This document shows, piece after piece, positions 1 through 10,200 of a DNA stretch of 64,000 nucleotides. The translations under genes were made by a program, and so were the position numbers. This DNA is from Aplectana chamaeleonis (taxonomy: Eukaryota > Nematoda > Chromadorea > Rhabditida > Cosmocercidae). The notes below the pieces were generated by a model. It saw nothing but the letters and a program-made list of their open reading frames with translations, ran no database searches and was not told the DNA's origin. Where the stretch lies: positions 62,001 through 126,000 of the forward strand of contig JAPDOI010000907.1 of the NCBI GenBank assembly GCA_029168955.1, read 5' to 3'. Positions within the stretch are counted from its first letter, which is position 1. Each line of letters opens with the position of its first letter.

Positions 1-181
1 GAGAAGTTTCATAGTCCACCGCTTCTCCCGCGCGTGCCGTGCTTAGGCTTAGTGCATACTTCGTTGTGGGTGCGACAGGGTGGCCGCAAGTGCAACGGGG
101 TCGCCGCGTGTGCGACGGCGTCGCCGCGACAGAGAGTCCTCAACGACGTGATCGGTCATGGGCCGGTCGCCTGCAAATAGA

Positions 182-199
182 GGACGCAATATTGCGTCC
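182..199. repeat. Perfect 18-bp palindrome (GACGCAATATTGCGTC core)
   Basis: GGACGCAATATTGCGTCC reads the same on both strands. The same GACGCAATATTGC core recurs as an inverted pair at 5345-5388. The surrounding 1-330 holds no supported gene; its short open frame from 39 has no recognisable domain. Confidence 0.5.
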
Positions 200-333
200 A
201 CTCCCATATGCACACATATTCTTGACAGAGTGCACCTTCATCTCCTCTCCTCTCAATAACAGTTTCTAATGTTCTGTAATCTAAAATGGGTTCATTTGTG
301 AGTGCTTAACATGGGGCTGGACTTTGTTTTCGT

Positions 334-545
334 CCTGTGGTACGGCGCGGGGTGTGGGTATTCATACCGGGGGTCTGAGCTGCGAAAGGGTGGAGGGAAG
401 GGGGTCTAAGGCGGTAGAGAAGAGTGGAGGCGATGAAGTGATTGGCAAAGGCGAAGACGACCAGAAGTATTAAGGAAACAAATATTATTTCAGTAAAATA
501 TGAGTTCGTTAATTTATTTTGCAAGTTAAAAAAGAACTGGAACAC
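334..545 (+). mobile_element. Truncated end of a fold-back hAT-like element
   Basis: This stretch matches the terminal part of the two 2.5-kb fold-back elements at 12654-19270 and 20516-23044. It shows the GTACGGCGCGGGGTGTGG-like terminus, the GGGGGTCTGAGCT segment, and the motif AGAGTGGAGGCGATGAAGT followed by GATTGGCAAAGGCGAAGACGA. The match stops near 545, so only about 210 bp of one arm remains. It is a third, solo and 3'-truncated copy of the family. Confidence 0.7.
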
Positions 546-1072
546 TCTACTAACTACTTCTGCCCCTTTCTGACTGATTACGCGGTGTGTGAGATGATTT
601 TGTTCAATTTTAGATTGGACTAAAATTCTATCTAACTTTCATTATGCAGGCTTTCAAGACACTGATCACTCATTGTGGCTGAGTGACGTTTCATACACCG
701 AAGCAATTCGCAATCTTGAAAAAAAAAGTTTGAGCCGATGGTGAATTACATCGTTATCAGCTCTCAAAAAGACCCATTCTAGGCAAGGTTGCGCCTACTT
801 AAATCTAGAACATTTAACTACCGATGAAGATATACGTTTCGGCGTGACATTCCACACCCTTTTGAAAATTGCCTAACAAATCTCATATTTGGGTTGACCG
901 CTCAAATAAATCCTGGCAGCAGTCCTGAGCGAAAAGTTAGAACTGAATTTCAAAAAGTGGAATAGCGCCAGTTTTTGTGAAATTCAATGTCATTTTCCCA
1001 TTTTCGTGATTTTTATTCTCAAAATGGAGCGTCTCTCTTTATCAATATCAGTGCGAACATCATTTGGACAAG
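546..1072. other. No recognised feature
   Basis: AT-rich sequence with stops in all frames. No gene, RNA or clear repeat is seen up to the RTE target-site duplication. Confidence 0.5.
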
Positions 1073-1085
1073 CATCGCATTAAAA

Positions 1086-4000
1086 GGGGGTGTGTATACA
1101 AGTCTGTTGGTACCTGCTCGTTGGTGCCCCTGCTTCTACTGAACCCAGCAGACGTTTGAGTGTACACAGGGAACGTTCGAGCGATATAGCGTGCACAACT
1201 ATATCGCGAAAGTATCCCGCACATTGCATAAAGGTGTCGCCGTCCGGCACACTAAGGCCTCTGGTCCATAACACCTTAGGATCCGTACCTAGGGAGTCAT
1301 GGAGTCTTTGGCCACAAGCCACAATTTCGCCACCCTGAACTGTCGATCGCTGTCGTGTGATATCCAAAAACTGCCCTATCCAGACTTCTGAGCTATTTCC
1401 ATGCACCGTTTGCTGCTTTGCAGGAAACCCGCCTCAAGGATAGACCCGTCATCAGCGTCGGAGAGTACACCATCTACTGCGGTAACGCTGACGATAGGAG
1501 AGTGGGAGGCTGTGCAATAGCTGTAAGGAAGGATTTCAATGGTATGGTCAAGGAGTTCGGCTCAACGTCGTGTCGGAATGCATTCGTACGACTGCGGGAT
1601 CACAGAGGATTCAATCTGTGGATAGTGAGTGCTCATGCGCCCACTGAAACCGCCGAAGACAATTCGAAGGATGCGTTTTATGAGGAACTCAATACGTTGC
1701 TGGCCAGGATACCTTGTCAACATGCTGTTGTCGTGGGGATTGACGCAAATGCGAAGATGGGACTTGATCAGGAATCCGAAGTACTCGGTAAATGGTTCTA
1801 CCCAGTGGAGCAAACATCGGACAATGGCTACCGCCTTGTCGACTTTTGTGAACGCAGTGGTCTGATTATTGCATCGACATTCAAGAGGAATCATCGCCGC
1901 CATCAGCTTACGTGGCAGGGACCAACCCGGCTATCTCCAGAAGAGCAGCGGAAGCGGAAGATGACAACTTTGAAACTACAGCTTGACTATGTCCTGACGA
2001 GGAATATTCCAGTATCGGACATTCGAAGATCTAGAGCTGTGTGGGATGTCGCATTCGATTCGGATCACCGTCCTGTTCTGTTGAACTTCACTGCGAGGAT
2101 TCATAAGAGGAAGCGAGGGCTCAGCCTCTCCAGAGGATTGACATGACAAGTCTCAGAGATGAAGAGTGCAGAAGGAATTTCCGACAACGCGTTTCTATTC
2201 ACATCGGAGTACGGACTAAGAAGAAACTTTGCGACGCGGATTCTTTTGTCAAATGCATCCAGGACGCTTCGAAAGAGGCACTCCCGGTTGTACAGCCTAA
2301 GAAGAAGTTCGCCTACGTCTCAGAAGAAACAACATCTACCTACAACAGAGTATGTGCTCTCCGAACTGCAGGAAACTTCGTGGAGGAGAAGCGTCTGAGG
2401 AGGAAGTTGCGTCGGCAGCTTCAAAGTGACCGCGAACGAGAGTGGACGTGTAGAGCTAAGGAGTTCGAGAAGGCTTGGGAGGAGAAGAATCCGAGGAAAG
2501 CCTACACGTTGCTGCGACAGTATAGCGGGAAGATGAAGAGATGTTCTCCTGTCTTGAACACTACCAATGGAGTTGCAGTTGGTGATGCGACGCTGCCAAT
2601 ATGGAAGGATTACTTCAGTTCACTACTGAATCGTCCAGCGCCATCAGTACCTGAGCTCCCGCATGTTCAGAGAGCACATTACGATGTCAGTGAGGAACCG
2701 CCGACTGAGTCTGAAGTTTTGGATTGTGTCCGGAAAATGAAGAATGGAAAGGCAGGTGGAGATGACAACATCACTGCTGAAATGCTGAAAGCTCTTCCTC
2801 CGTCTGGGATTCGTGAAATGACCAACACCATCCGTGCCATATGGATGAGCGAAAGGATACCCGATTCGTGGAGACATGCGATCATCGTACCTCTTCACAA
2901 GAAGCTATCCGTCACGGATCCTAAGAACTACAGAGGAATCTCTCTACTTCGTGTCATGTACAAGGTTTTAGAACGTATCATTCTCGAGCGACTTATCAAA
3001 CATCGTGAAGGAACGACCAGAGATGAGCAAGCCGGTTTTCGACCTGGAAGATCGACCATCGACCAAGTGTTCGTCGTGAGAAGAGTAATTGAATCGTGGC
3101 AGCGGTTTTCGAAGCCATTACAGCTTGCTTTTTTGGACTTTGAAGCCGCGTTCGACTCTCCTCATCGTGATCGATTGCTCAATGCTCTGCGAGCAGATGG
3201 AGTCCCGGAAAAGTATGTTCGGTTAATCGAGGACATGAACAAAGGAACAACAGCAGCAGTTCGTACACCTGTCGGATTTACGTCAGCTTTCGAGGTGAAA
3301 ACAGGAGTAAGGCAAGGAGCCGTTGCAGGACCTTTTCTTTTCAACTTCGCCGTTGATGACATCATGCGTAGAGTTGCAGAACAGTTTCCTGCGGATGTGA
3401 TCCTAACACCATCAGGACGCTCACTTGTCGACCTGGAGTACGCCGACGACATTGTGTTATTCGCTGAAAACAACGCAAAACTGCAAAGGATTGTGAACCT
3501 CGTTTCGAAGTATGCCGCAGCCTATGGACTTCGTCTTCGTCCCGACAAATGCAAGCAGATGTGGGTCTCTCAGAGGCCTTCAACTGGAGTTTGTGTGGAC
3601 GGACAACGTATCGAACTGGTGGACGATTTCTGTTATTTGGGCTGTTTGCTGAAGAACGATGGTAGTTATGCAGCGGATATTCGACAACGATGTGCGAAAG
3701 CTACGTCTGCATTCAATTCTCTAACCAAGTGTTTGTGGTCTACCACCATCGCGAAGGGAAGTCAAGTTGCGCGTCTACCTATCCGCTATTCGCCCTATCA
3801 TGATGTACGGATCGGAGACGTGGGCAGCACCGAAAACGCAGATGGAAAGGTTGGATTGCACGGAGAGGAAGCTTTTTAGGCGTTTGCTTGGATATTTCTG
3901 GCCGCGTGTATGCCATAACGAAGACCTTTACAAGGAAATCGACGCAGTACATCAACGCTTGACACGAGGGAGGTGCCAGCATCTCCTAACGCCATCTCAA

Positions 4001-4360
4001 GCAGCAATGGAAAGTCGACTTCGACTGCTCGGGCATATACTAAGAAGAACGCCGGATCGTCTCGTACAACACGCTTTAAAAATGCTTCCAAATCCTGTCT
4101 GGAAACGGCCACCTGGGCGTAGGCGAAAGTTCTGGACGGATGTGGTTAAAGAGGATTTAAAGTCACTCGGCATCGAAAGACAGTTCAGGCGCGATGTTTC
4201 GTTTCGCAGGAAATGGAATAGTGACAGCTGGATGGAATGTGTTCAAATTGTGGCTGAAGACCGTGAAAAATGGACACGGCTGACTACTAGGACGGCACAC
4301 CTCGGTGAAGATGCGGAATGACCGCGTCAGGCGAAAGCCAACCGATTAAGTCAAGTAAGT
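1086..4360 (+). mobile_element. Full-length RTE-clade non-LTR retrotransposon
   Basis: The element is bounded by a perfect 13-bp target-site duplication, CATCGCATTAAAA, at 1073-1085 and 4361-4373. Its single ORF encodes an apurinic endonuclease followed by a reverse transcriptase, in the order and size expected for RTE. The 3' end after the stop is short (about 40 bp) and ends in an AAGTCAAGTAAGT-type repeat, as is usual for RTE. The intact duplication and nearly intact coding region indicate a recent insertion. RTE elements move by target-primed reverse transcription using their own endonuclease nick. Confidence 0.9.
1297..4321 (+). pseudogene. RTE endonuclease-reverse transcriptase ORF, broken by three 1-base indels
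   Basis: The ORF probably starts at the ATG near 1297 (MESLATSH...) and ends with TGA at 4319-4321. The N-terminal third is an exonuclease-endonuclease-phosphatase domain: QETRLK, VVGIDANAKMG and the SDHRPV catalytic box near 2065. The middle is a reverse transcriptase: NYRGISLL, AGFRPGRST, LAFLDFEAAFD, GVRQGAVAGP and the active site LEYADDIVLF near 3435. The C-terminus has the RTE-typical tail (SAIRPIMMYGSETWA, RRLLGYFWPR, GRRRKFW). Reading frame changes at about 1367 (a short A-run), about 2133 and about 3760, each needing a single base, and no in-frame stop lies between. The breaks could be real inactivating mutations or consensus errors in homopolymers. The product would reverse transcribe its own RNA at a nicked chromosomal site. 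Confidence 0.92.
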
Positions 4361-4409
4361 CATCGCATTAAAAAAAATCATGAAAAAAGAAAATTGGGAA
4401 TGGTCGAAA

Positions 4410-4888
4410 TCACGAAGAAATACATGGCAGTATTCCGCCATTGAGGTCAATATGTACAATAGAGAGGGAACGGTTGGAGAAAAAAGAGTTGCTGGGGGCA
4501 GAGCACTGAACACAACGGAATAAAGGATCGTGATGCCTCACAGAACTGAGGCCCGAACAGGAAAGGTGCACCCACCTCTGACATCCAAAGCATTGGACAC
4601 TTTTCCATTCCAGGTTACATCCTTGCTGCATGTGGCGCATGGGTACTTTTGAGGGGATCCTGGATTCCTTTCGACGCCCGCCTCTTGTAGCAGAATCTTT
4701 ACGAGAGCTGCGACCAGCCAGCACCTCTCCCATGACAGAAACCCTCTTCGTGGAGGGTTGACGTCGGTTTTCATTGAGGTGGTCTTCTTTCCTCCACACT
4801 GCCACGGCGCGAACGTACGACATCTTGGCAGCACCAAAATGATGGAATGAAAGTCTCTAAATTGCATCCGCGCTCTAATCGAAATCAA
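4410..4888 (-). pseudogene. 5' fragment of a CR1/L2-like LINE: 2A-like motif plus PHD-like finger
   Basis: Two overlapping minus-strand frames make one broken reading frame, with a frameshift near 4600. The first (from 4888) has a short hydrophobic run, LVAALVKILLQ, then EAGVERNPGS, which resembles the 2A ribosome-skipping consensus DxExNPGP with the D and final P lost. Next comes CATCSKDVTWNGK. The second frame carries SVQCFGCQRWVHLSCSGL and FRCVQC, so the cysteine/histidine spacing forms a PHD-like zinc finger. This 2A plus PHD arrangement is known at the N-terminus of some L2/CR1/Crack-type LINE proteins. No endonuclease or RT follows; the RTE target site at 4373 lies just downstream. It is a dead fragment. 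Confidence 0.6.
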
Positions 4889-4890
4889 AC

Positions 4891-5640
4891 TCTGCGAGGT
4901 TGCCGACGACTCCGCCGCGGAATTTTTAAGGCCACGCCCCCAATTGCTCGCTCGCTCGCACCTTTGTCACTGTGCCGAAGCCTTAGGCCGTAGTTATACA
5001 CCGGCGGGACGCTGCGGAAATAGCAAGACAACTACCACTTATGTGCGTACCAATTGTGCCGAGGCATGCCAAATGGAAGAGTTACCCCCAGAAAAACGCG
5101 CCGAGCAGTTATACACTCCGCGGCACTGTACACTGTATCCTGGCGGGACCTACCCCGCTGGACATTTGCCAATTTCCATCAGCTGATTATTTTTTGGATC
5201 TAAATTTGTTAAAATATCACGAAAACGGCATAATGAGCACTGCTATGACAAGAGTAATGCATTTCTAATGACTTTCTGCAGTAAACATATGATAGAGGCG
5301 TGAAATATCAATAAAATACAATCGAAACGGCCTGATAGTTTCAGTCTGCAATATTGCGTCACAGACGTCAAAGACGCAATATTGCAGACGAGTCCCTGAT
5401 CCACGCAGCAAGCGGCGACAATGTCATTGCGGGACGTTTTCATTTTGCTGGTGTATAACTAGGGCCTTAATTATAGCGCCGCGAATGAGCTCTGAACGCC
5501 GCCTTATGGTGAGGACTCCTTTCAAGTCGCGTGCCACATGAGTGAGTCATCATTGATAGTTTCGCTCTACCTTGATTTCGAAACACATCTACGATTTGCG
5601 TCAGTGTGCATCCTTGGCGCGCAACCTGCTCGTGGGTCAA
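4891..5640. other. No gene; one small inverted repeat
   Basis: No supported coding sequence. The only structure is an inverted pair, TCTGCAATATTGCGTC at 5345-5360 and GACGCAATATTGCAGA at 5373-5388, a hairpin related to the palindrome at 182-199. Confidence 0.5.
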
Positions 5641-5644
5641 TGGA

Positions 5645-5905
5645 ATGTTTTCGAAAATCAATTTATTCGAAAAAGTCGACGATCGAATTCATTCGAGTGT
5701 TTCCGTAAATTTTCGAATATTCGACTTTTCGAATAATTCAGGATTTTAAACTTTTAATATTCGACTTCTCGAATAAATCGGAATTGTGACTTTTTCGAAT
5801 ATTCGACTTTTCGAATAATTCGGGATTCTGAACTTCTCGAATATTCGACTTCTCGAATAAATCGAGGTCGACTTTTACAATCGAAGGAGTTTTTGAATCA
5901 TTCGA
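5645..5905. repeat. ATTCG-rich degenerate tandem repeat
   Basis: Irregular copies of TTCGAATATTCGACTTTTCG-type sequence, partly palindromic. It is related to the more regular 43-bp satellite at 41608-42000 and 47771-48070 and to the decayed stretches at 23390-23965 and 52690-52770. Confidence 0.7.
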
Positions 5906-7029
5906 TTCGGTCAAAGTATAGTGTATGCCTGAGAAGAATGCGTCTATGCGGGTGTGGGACGTTTAGACCGATGGGCTAGAGCGCAGATAAAGGACTCCGC
6001 GGCAGAGTCAGGCGCTACAACTCGTTCGTCTCATCATTAGCGTTAGCTGTTTCAGCGCACATATGGGCATTGCACGAAGAAAACTTGTGTTTTGATTATT
6101 CTTGCTTAGTTACTGAAACACTAGTTGATGCTCCGCTTCTTTAAACCGCTTTTCGAGATGCTTATGAGAGTACAAAGGACTGATATAGAGCAGAATGTGC
6201 TTTGCAGCGTACGTACGTAATCCGGACGAAGAACGTACTGAATAATGTTGAGCAGTGATCAGAATCAATGCATCAGCTTATATTTATAGGTTTTTTATTC
6301 AAAGCAGTGTTATCGGGTCGTGAAAACTATCGCGGTTATCCTAATCCTACCACGCATAATAATCAAGTTTATTGAGAAACGCTAGGCGTCTTTCGGTATT
6401 GAATTAAGAAATCAACTTTTAGAGGTGCATTTCACGTGACGTGAAAAGCTCATATACTTCAATGTCAGTACCTATTTTTTATTTAAGCTGTATGCTTCGA
6501 ATTTCGGTACTACAGTATGTAACGCTCCCGCGGGGAATTTTAATGATGGGAATTACTGAATGAGCCCTGCCGAAAATTCTCCCATGCCAACGAGAATGCT
6601 TTCCGCACCACCTAAATTCCAAGGAAGATCAGAAACAAGCTAATTTTGAAGGCATCCCGTTTTGGCCTACGATATACATTTATAAAGGCTGTTTTCTATT
6701 AAATAGGTTAGTGTTTTGGCATTCCTAGTAATACAACACAGCTTTGCTACAGCCACGCGAATGCGCTCCGGTGACAGCGGCGTGGGGACGAGCTTACCAC
6801 TGCCTGCGCCCTCTGCGTCTCTGCCTCACCCGAGCCCCAACCGGCCTAAACGTCCGCCACCCCGTCTAAGCGTGGCTGTGTATGCAGCGCGCCATTTTCA
6901 TTTCTTCGGGGGGAAAAACGCGACACGACCAGCTATTTTGCGCCGGCCCTTTAACACAGACGCGTTCTTACCGTTGACTTTCTTTCTTTCGCCTAACCGG
7001 ACGGATTGTAGACCATTTGAGGGTTTTAG
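5906..7029. other. Intron-like sequence upstream of the first recognised GRAF exon
   Basis: No earlier BAR exon could be recognised here. A proline-rich open frame at 6716-7020 has no domain similarity and most likely reflects a C-rich stretch. The segment ends in the TTTGAGGGTTTTAG acceptor of the exon at 7030. Confidence 0.45.
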
Positions 7030-7207
7030 GTGCGAAAAAATGACTTCCGTGAAGCAGACGCTCAGTTGGATATACAGCAGCACAGTTTCTGCAAAGCTTC
7101 TCTGCAGTACGTGGCTGAGATTCAATCTGTTCAAGAACGAATGAAATTCGAATTTGTTGAAACTCTCAGTTCTTTCCTCTACTCATGGTTAACTTTCTAT
7201 CATGTTG
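7030..7207 (+). CDS. GRAF-like gene, BAR exon 1 seen
   Basis: The exon starts after acceptor GGGTTTTAG and ends before donor GTATGT. It opens at phase 0 ([14 protein letters not shown]) and ends with one base of a glycine codon. The peptide runs from [18 protein letters not shown] through [17 protein letters not shown] to WLTFYHVG. This matches the region of GRAF BAR domains with the conserved pattern VQERKxFEFVExLLxF followed by a TFYHxG motif. Similarity includes the helical heptads of the BAR dimer. Incoming exons upstream are missing. Confidence 0.85.
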
Positions 7208-10200
7208 GTATGTATTTTCTTCCTATTTGTGTTCGAGTTTCCTCTACATATCCTTTTCTCTTCAGGGCATGTAATTCACGAAGATTTCAAGCCTTTCTTG
7301 GATGGTGTGCAAGATCGCGTGCAAAAGGTGAGTTGTGACTTGCACCATTTTTGCATAGCATTCTCGTTCTCGCGTGTGTGATTTAGACGAAGGAGAGCTA
7401 TATGGCGACAATTGCTGAAGCCGAGGAACTCAAGGAAAAAATGCTCAAGTCGCATGCAAAACTGGTATGTTAAATAAATTATATTACGAAGTATGTAAAG
7501 TTCATGTGTATAAGAATATATAACAAGTACGGACAATGAAAGAATTGCCATTTTCTAATTATATTTGACCCAATCTTCAAAATTTTAAAAGTAAATAAAT
7601 CAAGAAAAGGAAAGGTATGAAGTTGGCAAAGCTCGTTTCGCCCCTGGCCTTAGACAAACTTCATCAAACAGCTCTGCCGGGGCTTCTCAGTGAGGAACAG
7701 AACTGTCGATAAGAAAGAAGGATGAATACGAAAGCATGAGCCGAGCAGAGTGAAGTAGTGTTAGAAGCGTTAGAAAGAGGTATTAGGGCAAGACGCTATA
7801 GTATACCATCAAGATCACAATGAAGCCCAATTAAAGTCCAATGAATCACAAATTGTGGTGCACGCGAAGCGCGCACCAGATTTGGTTTCAACTCGCCCAC
7901 GCGCAACTCTGCGATTTCGAAATCGGCGTTCGGAGTGACTGTGGAGATGCGGTTTTTTCTCCATTGGAAAGAGCGTAAAAAGTTGGGGTATGCACCCAAA
8001 GATGGTTTTAAATGGTTTCTTGGCACCCGAGAAAAATGGAGAAAACCAAGTGATTTAGGTCGAAAAACTGTTCATCTCCCTTTTTTCCGACGGCATTCAC
8101 GATCTTGTTGCAACACTTATAATTTAGCTAGGAAGTGAATTTTTCGGCAGGAGGCTGGAAGTGGATGCACCTAGCTCCTATTCAATTTTGGAGCTGAAAG
8201 CTCAATTTTAGCGGAACCTCAAAATTGAGGGCCAAGACGGGCAAAAACATGTAAACCCATCCGATGCTCACTGAACTTTGAAAATGAACTAATGAAAATC
8301 AACAAAGCCAATTATAGGCTTCCGCCCAGGATTGTTTCCTCTTTGAGACGGTTGGTGTGAATAGGATTTGAGGAGTGCGCAGGACGCCGCAGAAAGTGTG
8401 TGGGCCCCTAGTGGGAATGCTCAAGACGCCGTAAAAAGTCTGCGGGACTTCAGTGGGAATGCGCAGGACGCTGAAAAAGTGTGCGGGCCCCTGTGGGAGT
8501 GCACAGGACGCCGTAGAGAACGTACGGCACCCAGTGGGAATGCGCAGGATGCCGCAGAAAGTGTGCGGGCCCCCAGTGGAAGTGCGCAGGACGCCGCAGA
8601 AAGTGTGCGAGCCCCTAGTGGGAATGCTCAGGACGCCGTAAAAAGTCTGCGGGCCCCTAGTGGGAATGCTCAGGACGCCGTAAAAAGTCTGCTGGACCCA
8701 AATGAGAGTGAGCCGAACGCCGCAGAAAGTATGCGGGACCCCAGTGGAAGTGCGCACGACGCCGTAAAACGTGTACGGGACCTCAGTAGGAAAGAATGGG
8801 TCGTTTTTATGTCTGCGGGTGACAATTTTTAGGAGTTGTAGTCGTCCGACCACACCGATTGGTAATGATTTAATTATTTACCGTAGGGAAAAGCTTTCAT
8901 AAAAGGTTTCGCCTTTCCAGAATGCGAATCGCTAAGCAAAAATCAGGTCAGAAAGGGGACCTTTGGGAAAAATATATGAAATTTCCAAAAGTTTAGCTTC
9001 CTGGCAAAAGTAATGATTTGGCAATGTTATAACTACAAGAAATAGTTGACAACATAAAATTAAAAAAAAACAACTCGAAATATGTTTAAAAATGATTTGG
9101 CACAAAATAACCAGAAGTAATGAAAAACTGGGAAATGTAGTGAAAAGACCAAAACCGGATTTGGCGGTCATTCATAGGCCATTTTTTGATAAGTAGTGAC
9201 TGACGAGGGATTAAATTTTACAAGATTCTCGCTTAAACTTATCAAAGCGAAATGAAGCGCGCATCCGATTTGAACGTTACGTTCACATAGCTTGACCTAT
9301 CCTGATTGCCGTTGCGCGCTTGATTTCGCTTTGATAAGTTTAACGGAGAATCTTGTGAAATTTAATCCTTCGTCAGTCACTACTTATCAAAAATTGGCCT
9401 ATGAATGACCGCCAAATCCGGTTTTGGTCATATCACTGCATTCCCTAGTTTTTCATTACTTCTGGTTATTTTGTGCCAAATCATTTTGAAACGTATTTCG
9501 AGTTGTTTTTTTTTATTTTATGTTGTCAACTATTTCTTGTAGTTATAACATTGCCAAATCATTACTTTTGCCAGGAAGCTAAACTTTTGGAAATCCTATT
9601 CCGGATAGTATCGAACACCGACCTATCCACAGCGAAGACTTAGTACGATATGCTTTTTACCAATTGAGTTATACTTCTCTTATCATCTCTTAGGTTAAAC
9701 TTTTATGCTATCATTTTTTGTTTATAGATGCTTTTTATCACATTCGCTTCTACGAATTCTGGTGTATATAGGTTTCCAACTAAAACTGTTTTCATTTCTT
9801 TGAGTCTTTACGTGAAGGAATCTAAATTTGAACATATATTAGCCGATCTCAAGGTCTCCGTGTAAATTGTAGATGCTTTGACTTTTATAGAGATATCAGA
9901 TTGAGCATGAGGAAATCTTTTAACTCTGAAAATGAAATCATCTGTCTTATTATACAATTTTGTGTGTATTCCATTATTAATTATTTCTATACTAATATCC
10001 AAATAATTGCATTTACAGGGATTATTGTGCATCCTCTTGAGTTCCAATACATTCTCGTATATTAGTGAAGTTTGACTATCCACAAATGTTTCATCTTTAT
10101 TATGTACTAGCGAGACCTAGCGAAGTTTTCGCTCAAGAAAACTTTTATGTGCGCCAACTTCCTGAGGCAAATTAGTTTGTCAAAACGGTGTTGACTGGTT

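Noticed and set aside
39..269. 76-aa frame at the left edge
   Set aside because: No domain, repeat-like GC-rich composition, no splice support.
6716..7144. 142-aa frame as a 5' extension of the GRAF exon
   Set aside because: It is in a different frame from the BAR peptide; the proline-rich part is C-rich intron leading to the acceptor at 7029.
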